Notes: generated by a model from the sequence alone, not told the origin. Counted from the stretch's first letter, positions 24,601-37,192 are shown. The stretch: 64,000 bases of DNA from Myoxocephalus aenaeus (GCA_038501785.1 JBAMJR010000086.1:1-64000); one strand, 5' to 3'. Numbers and translations: made by a program.

Positions 24601-25492
24601 TTAATGGACTTTTTGTAGAAGTTAATTAACCATTTTCAATGATAGCGGCGCAGCAATCCCAGTAGAGCGCCGTATACGAGGAGGGGAGAGAGACGGAGAC
24701 CGATTATGCTGTTGCCTAGCAACGCATGTACAAAATTCGAAGCGTTTTAGTGCCCCCATACTGGTTATCGTGGAGGTCAGATGTTTACTAAATCCACACC
24801 GTGTGCTGGCTGTCAACAGACCAACCGGTCCCCGTCCTGCCTGCTGCTCGCCGACATGTCAGAGCTGCAGCTGCACGCAGAACGCCTCCTAAAGGACGGC
24901 GGTTCGAGTCCACGGATCTGTGGAAACGGCATTTATTTTTGAATGAGTGGCAAATAGCTACAGCAGAATCCCAACAGAGGGGGAAAAAAAATAGCTATTG
25001 TGCAGCTGTGGGATTTAACTTCTTTGCATTGTTAATCCCTCCAGGAAGGTAACAAAAAAACACACACACACACACACAAAAACACACACACACACCAAGG
25101 AGAGAAGCTGAGCATGCGCCACAAATTTGGTCGATGATTCACTCGCTATTCCTGAAATATCATTGGCCAGCCCACCTCACTGATTCCTGCATCCCACAAT
25201 ACTTCACTATGCATGTAAATAATATCTGTTTTTTATATTTTTTTTGTAAACAAAAACTGTCCTCTCAGCTCGTTTGTAAATGGTGTGTTTGTGAGAGAGA
25301 GCGAAGGAGAACAAGGAGGCATACAAAGAGACAAGGAGACGTCGGGAGGGAGGGAGGAAGAGCGAGGCGAGACAGAGCTGCTGAGGCACTCACTTCACAG
25401 CAATTTAGGTCATGCTAAACAAATGCTACACTAAAGAAGCTCAGACAAATAGGAGCCTCCAAGTGATTTCCCGCATCTTCGGAGGCCACGAA

Positions 25493-25514
25493 GAAGAAGA
25501 AGAAGAAGAAGAAG
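25493..25514. repeat. (GAA)n trinucleotide repeat
   Basis: About seven GAA/AAG units on the plus strand. A similar AAG tract lies downstream of slc6a1 at about 37193-37230. Confidence 0.85.
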
Positions 25515-26485
25515 CAGCGACGGTCTCAGGTGTCTCTGCGCAGGAAGTGTGAGGTGAATTCCATCAATCACCAAACCTGAGTGGGCAGGCCAAATCACAT
25601 TTGTGCTTTACGTAGAGATATTAGGGCCGGCGGTTATTCGGTTACGCTTTACTTTGCCTCGCCAAAGACGCAATGTTGTTGCACTCACACACTCTCTCAG
25701 CGCCTACAAGTCTAAAAACATGCACAGCAGCAGCAATCACGCTGAAGAGGCTGATGAAAACAAAGAGCAGAGGCTTCTGACAGGGTAACTCTTTGTGGGA
25801 TTCCTTTAAAAAAAAAAAAAAAAGACATATTCTTATTTCGAATACCCATTTGAAGACTGCCTCGCCGTCAAAACAAGGGGTTTGTAAATATTTACTGTTG
25901 ATTTTTGTGTGTTTGTGAACTGTGTTTTGCAGCTTTTCAGCACCCAGATTTCTCCTGAAAAGAGGGTTGAAGCAATGTTTACCTCTGCCATCACGTGTTC
26001 ATAATCCCTTGATTCGCCTTGCATGAATCTATTAGTGATATGGACAAATGGTGACATTGTGTAAAGACGCTTGACGTGTGAAACTTATCATTCCCACTGT
26101 AGCTTGTCAGCAGTCAGCAGATTGACTCGCGTGTTTACAATGAAAATGAAATGGGGAGTGTACACAATTTCAGCAGAAGGAGAAAAACAAGTCGGCGACA
26201 ATATGAATAAAATATGGGGATTGCTTACGATTAGCATACTAATGACTAATCATCATGCTAATCAGTTCATTTTGTGGCCCTCAGATTGCAGACTGGTGTT
26301 GAGAAATATGAGTCCATAAAAAGGCAGGGGGAAAACGCTCAGAGAATTGCACTAAAGCAGTTAAAGCAGCGATGGCAAGGGAGAAAATGGAGGCCGGGTT
26401 CTCACAGCGGCCTGAAGACATGCACTTTGCTACATTTGTGCATTTTTCTTTAGATTTACTTGAATTTATGTTCAAAAATGTAATT

Positions 26486-26685
26486 TAAGTATTTGATTTA
26501 CTTCATATTTTGTGTTTTTATATATAAAAAATTGGCCATTAAAGTCATTTTCAGTTATTTACTTCATATTTTGTGTTTCTATTTATAAAAAATTGGGCGT
26601 TAAAGTTATTTTCTGTTATTTACTTCATATTTTTGTGTTTTTATTCCTAAAAGAAATTGGGCATTAAAGTTATTTTCAGTTATTT
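26486..26685. repeat. Minisatellite, three units of about 65 bp
   Basis: Three successive units share TTACTTCATATTTTGTGTTT, then a TAAAAAATTGG block, then ATTAAAGT and ATTTTCAGT. Units differ by scattered substitutions and one-base indels (for example GGCCATT, GGGCGTT and GGGCATT), so the array is not recent. Composition is about three-quarters A+T. A partial fourth unit (TATTTTCTATTTATTT) may follow. Confidence 0.8.
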
Positions 26686-28628
26686 TCTATTTATTTAAAT
26701 TTCTCCACATATTTTGGTAATAACACATTCTTTTTATTTGATCAAATAATGTACATTTCAAATACAATAATCCTAATTGTGTCCAAAAAAAACAACTAAA
26801 TGGAAAAAAGGGAGAAAAGGGACTCTTCAGCGTTAAGTGCAGCACCTTGGTAGCATCCTTCTGAACCCCCCCAACATTAAGATGATTTAACAGCCAATGG
26901 GCCAGTAAAGACTCACTCCACATTCTCTAAAAGCCATTACGAGAAAGGACACGTAATCCCGGCCTAATGGAGCACGCACTGTGTTCACAAGGAGCCAAAT
27001 ACAAGCCACTGAAATCAAGAGACGTGCTGGAGAACCGGGCAGCGAGCTGAATCAAACCAAGGCTGCAGGGGTCAGGAGGTCAGCCGGCTGAGCGTTCATG
27101 TCACCAGCCCATTGGACACGCCTGTGTGCTCCATCAGCAGGTGTATAAATATGTGTCATGCTTTCACACCCCATGTCCGCGGGGACGGCAAAACCCAGAT
27201 GGGATTTTAAATGCTGCATTTCATGTGGTATCATTTAGTAGGTTAGTTCACCCCTCATTGGTTTGCCATCTGGTGCCCTCTATGCCTGCGATATAGGAAC
27301 ATTCACACTGGAGTCTGAATGATGCCAGAAGTTTACACCACAGTCAGTGTGCACTCCCTCCATCCTCAACTCACTGATGGAAACAAAAAAGGAGAAAAAA
27401 AGTGCTTATATGTTCTGATTGTAAGCAGGAAACTTAGGGAGAGCACACGTGTTTTTAGTTTTTTTTAATAAACAAGCATGGAAGCACAGACAAGTAGACG
27501 CCAACGTGACGTCACAGTTCACGCAACAAAAGCAGCTGATCTGAGGAGGAGAAGAAAAAAAACTTGCGCTAAATATGAAATCAAACAAGTGTGGGTCTAT
27601 TTATACATGCTGTGAATCTCTTACCTTGCTCCCACTTCAAATTGACGAGCTGCTCCTTTAAAAGATGTTTGTTCTTCTCTTTCACTTTCCGGATGCTTTC
27701 AAAGGATCAAAAGAAAAGAAAAAAGAGAAGAAGAAGAAGAAAATAACAATCCAAGGCTGGATCCAATCGTCGTTGCTTATTTTCTAGCTGCTCTTTAGGC
27801 ATGTGTTTCTTTTAGTTTCATTCATTTGTTGTTGTTTTTTCTTTTCTTTTCTTTTCCTTTAATGGTGAGTTCATCCTCCACGAGTTAGTTCCATCTCACA
27901 TCATCCCCTCATGTGTGGAAGACGTCGGTCTTAGTCAGAGTTGGACAAGCAGCCGATGTTCCCTCCCTTTATTGACGGGCTTGCCTTTATCACAATTTGC
28001 CAGATTTGCAGCCGCTGCCTGGCCTCCCCTTCCTAAACACACGCGTGTGGACCTCTTATTGCTGCTCATATTACCCCCACATATGTTTCCATTTTGCACC
28101 TCGACCATTGATATCATTACATGAGGGGAGGGGGTGCTCTTTCTGTGTGCGTGTGTCATGAGGGCTGGGAGGGGAGAGGGGATATTTTGTGTTGCTGGGC
28201 GCAGAGATAATTGCATTTTAAGCAGCTGAATCCTAAAATGTTCGATGGGGGGGAAACAACCTGAATTTAAATGTTTTAAGCCCCCAATATTCATAACTTT
28301 GAAACGGGAATTGTCCTCATTCTCATTCGGCTGTTGCGCAACTTGCAATGGGAGGTCAACAACATAAATACTGAGAAAGCCTCATTATTGATGTGTATTA
28401 AAATGGCGGGGGAAAGAGTGAAACAATTTGAAATGTTACCCAAAAAAACTAAAAAAGCATACAAGTGCGATGTCAGTGCAGCCTATAGATGAGGAAGAGG
28501 AGGGTGGAGGAGGGAGGTGACTTTGAGATGACATTGAGGCTGTAGATGGGAGTTGAGTCTCTGCTTGTTGATGTTAGACAGTCGCACAAGGCGAAGCGGC
28601 TGCTGCCCGTGTTGATTCAGCCTCCTCC

Positions 28629-28662
<34 letters not shown>

Positions 28663-28829
28663 GGTCTTCAGCACTGCTCCCCGCTGGACAGCTCCTGCTT
28701 GGACATCTCTAACGCTGCATGGTCCCTTTAAGTCTTTTAATGGAAGTAACATCTATCTATGTTCCAAGAAATATTGGGAGTTTACAACTTCATCCGCAGG
28801 GGGAATCTACGGATACCTCGTTTCGAGAT

Positions 28830-29680
28830 TTGTGGCAGGCAGCGAATCCTCGGCGGCACCGATCCCAGATTCATTGTGAGTAAAACTGAACGATTGCGTC
28901 TGTTTGTGCGCGTGTGCGCGCGTTTGAAGCCCCGCACAAAACGAGTCCGGCTAATGCATGATTCTATATTATCCGTCTTTGCAGCGGCAGTGCGTGTGAT
29001 TACATTGTGAATGAGAGCGCCAGCGCGTTGCTGGGGGGTCAGTGCAAAGACTGCGCGATGAGCTCTGCACCGACACGGTGTGAACAGCCAATTAAATACC
29101 GAATTAAATTGCTGTTGGCCCGTCCGTTTGGACGGCGCGAACGTGGAGACGCATTCCCGTGCGTTAATGAACGTGTTTGCTTCTCATTTAATCGGATGGA
29201 ATGGTGTGGCTGTTTGTGCCGCCTGGTGCGTAAAGCTTTTACGCATTGGACATCCCTTTGTCTCCACTGTGCGTTTTGTGTTCCAGTTTATTTGAGAGCT
29301 CTCTGTATCCCTGCTGCTTGCTATTCTGCATGTGGATAACAGTTCGGAGGGATCTGCAGGTGGTAATTGGCGGACTCCACTCCGTTATGCATAATTATCA
29401 TAGGCGATGTGCTATTGCCACGGTGCGTCTTGCGCTAGAAGTGCATGTTTCGGATCCTGTCATTTGTCTTAAAGTTTTCTCTTTTTTATTTATCCGTCAG
29501 CTAAATGTAATCCCCGCTGTGTTTCTGTGTCTTTGTTTTTGCCTTTTTATTTACAGACTTTGTTTAGGCTTTCGTGTGCGTGCTGAACTGGTTTTGGCGG
29601 CTGTTCATTTACGCGCAATCTGTCGTCTGTGTTTGAGTTATGGGAGCAAGTCCAGCATGACTTTGCCATCGATGGGTTGT
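28830..29680 (+). promoter_or_regulatory. Candidate CpG-rich promoter and leader region of slc6a1
   Basis: CpG dinucleotides are far denser here than in flanking DNA, immediately upstream of the slc6a1 coding region. A possible non-coding first exon ends at a good donor (ATT then GTGAGT at about 28877). It could splice to an acceptor TTGCAG ending at 29978, leaving a leader of 29979-30151 before the ATG. GAT-1 genes are known to use upstream non-coding exons; the exact exon pairing here is inference. Confidence 0.35.
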
Positions 29681-29894
29681 TGAGTCTGATATGAATGACA
29701 TATTTTTTTGTTTTTTTATGTCAGACAGCAAAATGTCCATGAGATGCTTTTGTGTGCGTTTTTAAAAATGCATAGTTCAGTAAAAGAGTGTGTGTTAAAT
29801 GACATTGTTTGAGTGTGTATACCTGTCGGCGAGTGAATGCACAGTGCAGAAAAATGTGTTTGCATTTCAAGTAACCACATATTCAGCGGCTCTT

Positions 29895-29904
29895 GAGAGA
29901 GAGA

Positions 29905-29940
<36 letters not shown>
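29895..29940. repeat. (GA)n microsatellite
   Basis: About 22 GA units with one GGGA interruption, 40 bp before the candidate leader acceptor of slc6a1. The complementary CT tract is not on the coding strand, so it does not serve as the polypyrimidine tract of that acceptor. Confidence 0.92.
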
Positions 29941-29942
<2 letters not shown>

Positions 29943-30151
29943 GAAAAAACCGACCAAATGCTCTATTCACGATTGCAGGTTAACGGCGACTGACGAGCCG
30001 TGTGTGCACAAGGCTTCATCATCTCCAGACGTTTGGTCCAAAAAAAAGGTTATAGGTTGTTAAAAAGAAAAACGCGAAGCTGCTGTCTACGTGGACTGGT
30101 GCTGAAGCCTCCCGTTCGACTGCCAGGACCTCTGCCTATAGACCCAGAGAC

Positions 30152-32158
30152 ATGGCGACGAACGGCACCAAAACGGACGGAGCGGTCACAGAACTGAACG
30201 AGGTGGCCACTAATAATGACATGGTGCCCAACGCACTGGCCGTGAGCGCCGAGAGCCAGAACAAAGCACTGCCCGAGAGAGAGACATGGGGAGGGAGGTT
30301 TGATTTCCTCCTGTCGTGTGTGGGTTATGCAATTGGACTGGGCAACGTGTGGAGGTTTCCATATCTCTGTGGGAAAAACGGTGGAGGTAAACATTTTTTT
30401 TTTTTTCTTCCACAGATGATTTATGAAGAAAAAAAACTGCACGCCCCCCCCCCCCCCCCCCACGTTCAGCTCCACCATGCACATAGTCGAGCCAACATAA
30501 CTGACCGTGTCGAGTACATGCAGAGAATGAATATCACATACATTTACAAGCCGAATTAATTGACGTTGTACATTTCTTTTTTTTTATTATTATTGTTTTT
30601 TTTTAGTCATGCAGTGCAGTTTTAGCTTAATATTGGTCTTTTTTTTTCAATGCATAACTTGATCCATATACTTTTGCCCATCCAGGAGCCTTCTTGATCC
30701 CCTATTTTTTGACTCTCATATTTGCTGGGATGCCCTTGTTCCTACTGGAAACCTCCCTCGGCCAATACACCTCCATTGGAGGCCTTGGAGTGTGGAAACT
30801 GGCTCCTATGTTTAAAGGTATACTTCACTTCAACTGAATATGTAAAGACAATTGTGTCTTGATACCAGGCCTGTCCAAAAAAATACAAAAATATATATTC
30901 ATGGGGCTTTCATAGAAATTATATTTAGGATTTATGGAGGCCACATATCCAATTATAGTTCTTACTACACTGCTTAATTCATTTTTCTATGATAGGTGTG
31001 GGCCTCGCAGCAGCTGTCCTGTCCTTCTATCTCAACATTTACTACATTGTAATCATTTCTTGGGCCATTTACTACCTGTACAACTCCTTCACCACTGTAA
31101 GTACCACACAGGGACACTCACGTGACTCATAAAAAAAGACAAAACCAGCATTAGGGTCAAGGTTCATCAGTTTATTAGGAATTCCAGATGTGATACTTGT
31201 GGAGGGAGAATAAAAAACACTGTCATTTTTGTTTTCCAGGAACTTCCATGGAGCTCATGTAACAATGTCTGGAACACAGAGCAATGTTACACAAACCACT
31301 CCATTGTAGATACCACCAATCTCACCAGTTCAGTGGTGGAGTTTTGGGAGTAAGATATTTCCTATATGCTTTCTCTGGCTTTCACCACAGCAAACTATCC
31401 TGCATGCAAACCCCCGAGACACATGAAACCCTCCTCTGCTGCTGCTGCTGCTGCTGCATGCCCATTTCCCCGTCTCATTGTTGCTCGCTCTCACTTATAG
31501 GCGCAACATGCACGAAATGACCGATGGCTTGGAAAAACCAGGCCAGATTCGACTGCCACTGGCAATAACGCTGGCCGTCGCCTGGGTCCTCGTGTACTTC
31601 TGTATCTGGAAAGGGGTTGGCTGGACAGGGAAGGTAAGACGTTTGCCAGATTCGGGTATCCAAGACCTCTTGTGTCCCCAAATCACCAAATGTGACAGCA
31701 ATGCAATATTAATCAGTCTAATATTACCTCATCAATCATTTAAACCGCAGTCAGCATTGTCCAGATTGGTTTAAATGTGAGAGAGAGAGGAGACATCAAA
31801 CACTCATGTTCACTAATCCTCCTCTGCCTCATGGTGGCTCCTCTAATTCCAATTCCTCCGACACGGCGTCTATGCCGAGTGTGGCTTCACGATAGGAGGA
31901 GCGACACGCTCAATACGCCGCAATCTGGTTTGCTCCTCTCCCCTCAACTTGGAGCAGTTTTCCCTCCCTCGTGGTGCCACATTTCGGGAAGAAAAAAGAA
32001 AAAAATCGAGCTTTGTCACGTGACCATGGCAAATACAATTTGTTTTGGTCACAAAGCACCCCCCCCCCCCCCTGCGCACCACACTCTGCACATAAACTTG
32101 CCTGCACAGTGTCATGAATGCACATAGCCGTTCACAGTGAAGCTGCTCGCGCTGAATA

Positions 32159-32218
<60 letters not shown>

Positions 32219-35200
32219 GGGCCAAAGAAAATAAATCTCGAGAATCTTTTTCCAATTTCTTTTTTAAAAAACCTTCTGAATATTGGGTGAATTCCAAATG
32301 TGCTAATCCTGTATGCTTCATAAATGTACTTTATTAATGGCGTCACCCCGCTGACCCCGCTGTCTCACGTCGTACAGGTCGTTTACTTCTCAGCTACGTA
32401 TCCCTACTTCATGCTGTTCATTCTCTTCATCCGTGGGGTGACTCTACCTGGAGCTCGAGAGGGAATTCTGTTCTACATCACCCCTGACTTTGAAAAACTC
32501 AAGGAATCGGAGGTAATGACATGTCATCGCGTGACGTGACGCCTATCTGTGCACTGCATGACCTCGGGGGGGGGGGGGGGGGGGGGGAGCGGAGCTCGGC
32601 AACATGCGGCTAAAAAAATGCTTGTGTTCCTTTGTCAGGTATGGCTGGATGCAGCTACCCAGATTTTTTTCTCCTACGGATTGGGATTGGGGTCACTTAT
32701 AGCTCTGGGCAGCTATAACCCTTTCAATAACAACGTGTACAAGTAAGACTGGTGGCGATTCACAAATAGAGATAATCTATGAGAAAGAGACGGAGAATTC
32801 TGCTGTATTTAATATGTCAGAGTGACTTGTAATAGCTGAAGATGGTCGCAATTAAATAGCAATTTTTTTTTCTGTTTTATCCACCTCTATTAAAGACCTT
32901 TTTCAAGGACGGTAAGAGCTCTTAAAAGGCCTTATTAATGTGAGATGCTGCCGTAAATATAATGAGAACCCAAGGAGATGGCTGTTTCTTGCAGTCGGCG
33001 TGCGTTCTACAGGAAGAAAAACGACGACTATGATTGCAAAGCCTGAGTGTTTTCTCCAGCAGCCCCACGGTTCTGGGTCACGTACACAATCAGTTACGTA
33101 AGAAAAAACGAACAAAAAAAGAACCGTTGCGTTCTTTTTCTGGGCATGTTTCAAATGGAAATATCGCTCCACATGTATATTTACGAACGGTACATTTCAT
33201 TATCCGTCGCGAGTTTTCAAAACGAGATCCGTTTACGTCCGTCAGGAAGTTTTTTTTTTGTTGCCAAACATCTTTATGATCAAAAGGAATTAATAGCAGC
33301 GATGCAGCTCCTCTCTCAGATCTCAGTCTCTCCTGGAAGCTTGATACAGAAGGGAAGAAAAGAAAAAAAACAGAGTCAACTTAAATCAGGCCTATTTTAT
33401 ATTTCCTCTCCCCAGAGACTCCATCATCGTGTGCTGCATCAACTCGTGCACCAGCATGTTTGCTGGCTTTGTAATCTTCTCTATTGTCGGCTTCATGTCG
33501 CACGTGACAAAGAGACCTATTGCCGACGTAGCAGCTTCAGGTGAATACAAATTGCATATTCCTGCAATATTTCCGTCTCTGCACACACACAAAAAAAAAA
33601 GTGCACTGTCATTGATAGCGACTGCTAAACGCAGCCTTGGTCATCACTTCTATGTGAGCATGTGCGTTTGCAGTCACAACAGCGTTCTATGACAATAACC
33701 CTGATGCAATATGATTTTTTTTTTTTCTCTTCGCTATCCATCAGGTCCTGGCTTAGCCTTCCTGGCCTACCCGGAGGCGGTAACCCAGTTGCCTGTGTCT
33801 CCTCTCTGGGCCATTCTGTTCTTCTCCATGCTGCTCATGCTGGGGATAGACAGCCAGGTAAGGGGCGTGGAGATGATCTGCTCATGGGCTGACCTAAATA
33901 TTTAAATGCAGATACATATCACGCAGCTCACCCCCTTTGCTTGCTGCGTGATAAGCATGCAATTTGCTTCTTGTGGACAGATATAGCTGAGCTTTGACAT
34001 CAGCTGTCAAGTCTTTTTAACGCAGCTTTATCACCTCCGCGTGCCCGCAGGTCTGCCTGTCTGTGTAGATTTGGGTTTGAATCAGGCCATAGAGACTCGG
34101 GAAAAATAATACATGCAGCGATACGCCGGATGACCACCAGCACTTCAAAGTAAAAGACTTAAATTATAACTTCATTCTAAATAGGGTTAATGCCCCTTTG
34201 CATATCAAAGCTATCTCCAAAATGGTCCCCAAGAAGTGGATGCTCGGTCATTCGGAAGATAACATTAGTGGTTCTGTCCCAGGGCCTTTGCCGTTTGTCA
34301 TCATCACTCAGTCAAACCTCCTTGGTGAAGAGAACACATTTTGCAAAATATAATCACCGACCTTTAAATACGTACTGTAGATATATATTAAAAAAGCACA
34401 GCAGGTGCATTGCATTGCACACATTCACGTACGCGTCACGTCTCTTTCAGTTCTGCACCGTTGAAGGCTTCATCACCGCGCTGGTGGACGAGTTCCCCAA
34501 AGCTCTCAGAGGCAGACGAGAGATCTTCATCGCGGCCGTCTGTCTGGTGTCCTATGTGATCGGACTTTCAAACATCACACAGGTACGCCGCCGAAACCAG
34601 TGCTCCAGTTGAAAGATGTAATTAAAAGATAGACGTGGAATCAACGCATCTACTGCATGTGGCGGGCGAGAGGAGATTTAAATGTGGACTACTACAGTAC
34701 CAGAGTATTTTTATGATGTATTTATAACGCATTTCTTTCTGCAACCAGGGTGGAATCTACGTGTTCAAGCTGTTTGACTACTACTCCGCCAGTGGGATGT
34801 GTCTGCTGTTCTTGGTCTTCTTTGAATGCATCTCCATATCCTGGTTCTACGGTGTGTATCATCCATGTTTCACGCAATATTGCAAAAGAAAAAATGATTT
34901 TTTCCTTCTTCACAATTTAACAAAATGAAGTCGGTGAAGTGTCACATGTGTGAAAAGTCGGGGGGGGTAAATGCGAAGGTTAGAGAAAAAAAAGTCACAC
35001 CTGCTCTGAAGATATTTTTTTGCACAGCCTCAAACGCGGTTCAGCCTCAAGGTCGCGACACGCTCCCTGCGTTCCGCCTCCGCCGTCCTCATTGTCACGC
35101 ATGGCGGCCCGGCGGCAAATTGAAATAAATTGGATATGAATATTTTGATCATGGATTCATTTGTCTCGCAGGTGTGAACAAGTTCTACGACAACATCGAG

Positions 35201-36191
35201 GAGATGATTGGCTACAGGCCCTGCATATGGTGGAAGATGTGCTGGGTCGTGTTCACCCCGCTCATCGTCGGCGTGAGTACTCCGCGCTAATACAAGCGTA
35301 CATCTAAAGTCACGACCTGACAAATGACAAACAATAAATAAAGTCAATATCACCTGCCGGCGGCCGTGGCAGGCTGAGACCACGCTGCCTGTGGCCCGGT
35401 GGTGTCAGGATGCGTAACGCGTCTCGTGTCTCCCGCAGGGCGTGTTCTTGTTCAGCGCCTTTCAAATGGTTCCTCTCAAAATGGGAGACTACGTGTTCCC
35501 GGCCTGGGGTCAGGGAGTGGGCTGGCTCATGGCGTTGTCCTCCATGATTCTCATACCGGGATACATGATCTATATGTACCTCGGACTCAAGGGCACGTAC
35601 AAAGAGGTAAAAACAAACTGAATTGTCTGTCGGGTTTGTCGTTGCTTTAAAGCTATTCGGACTGAGCTGACAAACATTTTTTGTTTCTCTGTTGTAATTT
35701 AGCGACTTCGGATAATGCTCAGGCCTCCCGCGGTCGTCAGGCGGCCTAAGGAGAATGGACCCGAGCAGCAGGCGGAGACCAACGCGGCGATCCTGTCCAG
35801 CCCCGCTGATCCCGCTGGCCCCGCCTCCAACCCGGCTCCCGCCAACCCCGCCAGCCCCACCGGCCCGGCTCCGGTCAGCGCCACCAGCCCCGTGGCCCCG
35901 GCTAACCCGGCTAACCCGGCTCCTGCGCCAGCTAATCCAGTCGCCGCCACCGCTACCGCTACCGTCGCCGCTGCCGCCGCCGCTAGCCCAGTGAACCCGG
36001 CAACTAGTCCCACCTACAACATAACCGTCACCACCACCACCTCCACCGCGGCCAGTCCGGGTAACCCCACCACTACAACTGTTAGCCCGACCATCGCACC
36101 GCCCAAGGTGGCGAGCCCAACGGAGACCGTGAACCAACCCAACCCAACCAGCCCGACCTCTAACCTGACCACTGCCGAGGCCAACGTGTAG
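30152..36191 (+). CDS. slc6a1: Sodium- and chloride-dependent GABA transporter 1 (GAT-1), fourteen coding exons
   Basis: Presynaptic plasma-membrane carrier that clears GABA with co-transported Na+ and Cl-. Coding exons: 30152-30386, 30686-30817, 30996-31096, 31240-31349, 31501-31633, 32378-32512, 32639-32742, 33416-33540, 33745-33857, 34451-34582, 34749-34851, 35172-35272, 35439-35606 and 35703-36191. All borders are GT-AG and the sum is 2181 nt, 726 aa. Starts MATNGTK. TM1 has GYAIGLGNVWRFPYLCGKNG with the substrate-gate Arg at 68; TM3 has NIYYIVIISWAIYYLY with the GABA-site Tyr; TM8 has GIDSQFCTVEG with the Na+-site Asp. Loop 2 keeps the Cys pair (CNNVWNTEQC) and two N-glycosylation sequons. 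Residues 1-564 align closely with human GAT-1 (599 aa). The last exon gives 162 residues instead of about 36, a Pro/Ala/Thr/Asn-rich tail. Teleosts have slc6a1a and slc6a1b; I cannot assign the copy. Confidence 0.96.
30444..30461. repeat. poly-C tract in slc6a1 intron
   Basis: About 18 C residues in the intron after the first coding exon, about 60 bp beyond the donor site. Confidence 0.88.
32161..32218. repeat. (TG)n microsatellite in slc6a1 intron
   Basis: About 29 TG units with one TATG interruption, in the intron between the exons ending at 31633 and starting at 32378. The same intron has a 14-base poly-C run at 32059-32072. Confidence 0.93.
32566..32587. repeat. poly-G tract in slc6a1 intron
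   Basis: About 22 consecutive G on the transcribed sense strand, filling much of a 126-bp intron (32513-32638). In the pre-mRNA this could fold as a G-quadruplex next to the 3' splice site. Confidence 0.9.
35785..36188 (+). repeat. Low-complexity Pro/Ala/Asn/Thr coding segment of slc6a1
   Basis: Within the last exon of slc6a1. After the conserved ENGPEQ motif the frame encodes NPA, PAP, ANP and SP-type steps, an Ala run (about seven residues) and a TTTT-rich part, ending EANV before TAG. The DNA is GC-rich with GCC, CCC, AAC and ACC codons, quite unlike the transmembrane exons. The antisense strand is also open, a composition effect. Expansion of short in-frame units is the likely origin. 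Confidence 0.7.
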
Positions 36192-37192
36192 ACAACAGAG
36201 AAACCCTCGTGGAGCATGTAGACAAAAAGAGAACATTACAAAGGACTTCCAAGATTTTAATTGATTCACCTACCTCCAGGGGCAATATGTGATCAAAAAC
36301 CGATTTTCAAACCATGTGTTCATTTTTCTGCATTTGTAAAAAAAAAACAAGCCAATGATGTCTTATTGTTGGTTTGCATTCTGAAAACAATATCAAAGAC
36401 TGTTAGTGTTCACAAATACAACCATGAATCTGAATTATAAAAAAAAAAGAAGTGTAGACATACTGTGTAATACTGTGAGAAAAGAAGAAAAATACATAGA
36501 GATATAGATTAGAGATTTGTTGGGTATCTTTCATGAATCAAGTAAATACCGTGTGAATATAGTAGATGAAGTAGTGAACGAAATTGACATCATTGAACGT
36601 GCGAGGGATGGCGTCAATTTTATTGTGGATGTTTACTAAACCTCACACAGTTGTCTCTTTTCCAAACGTTGCACTCTGTGAGGGAAAGACGGGCCACAAG
36701 GCAACCGGGGAGCTCCGAGTAAGCACAATGCCAATAAGAAGTTCATGTTTAGGAGCTCTGTTGCAAAAGATGTTGTGTGTGTGTGAGAGAGACTGTTATT
36801 TTTCCTTCCTTTTTTTCAGTAAAAAAAAAGGGAAAACTTTTATGTGATCGAAAACATTTTTAGAGTTATTTTTAGGATGTTTTATACTATATGTGTTGTG
36901 ATGGAGGACCAAAATCAATAGGCAGACAAAAGCAAAAACTATGCCATTTAGTGTTCGGTTGGCAAAAGCACAGGGTACAAAGACGTACAAAAGAGTTACA
37001 CACACAAAAAAAAAGCAGAAGAAGAAGAAGAAGAAGAAAAAAAAAGCAGAAGGTTTAGAAAAGTGATTTACAAACATCGACTATCCCTTAATGCTGACAG
37101 TCAATCCTGTTTACGTTTTGCATGCTTTCCTCAGGAAACATCAGTGAAAAAAAATTCTGAAATGTCTCCTGACAAAAAAAAAAGTAAAAAAA

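Larger units (their letters stand above)
21660..28829. other. Spacer between tnnc1 and slc6a1, no gene recognised
   Basis: About 7 kb with no conserved exon on either strand. It holds a GAAGAA run (25493-25514), an AC-rich patch (25050-25096), a 65-bp-unit minisatellite (about 26486-26685) and a CpG-richer stretch near 22430-22900. Distal enhancers of slc6a1 are plausible here but cannot be shown. Confidence 0.5.

Noticed and set aside
24890..24920. tRNA-like B box GGTTCGAGTCC
   Set aside because: The surrounding bases do not form D, anticodon or acceptor arms; an isolated match.
35310..36269. Antisense open frame of 319 codons opposite the slc6a1 last exons
   Set aside because: It covers intron and exon alike, has Gly/Arg/Ser-rich composition mirroring the GC-rich sense codons, and resembles no protein family. 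It is a composition shadow of the slc6a1 tail.
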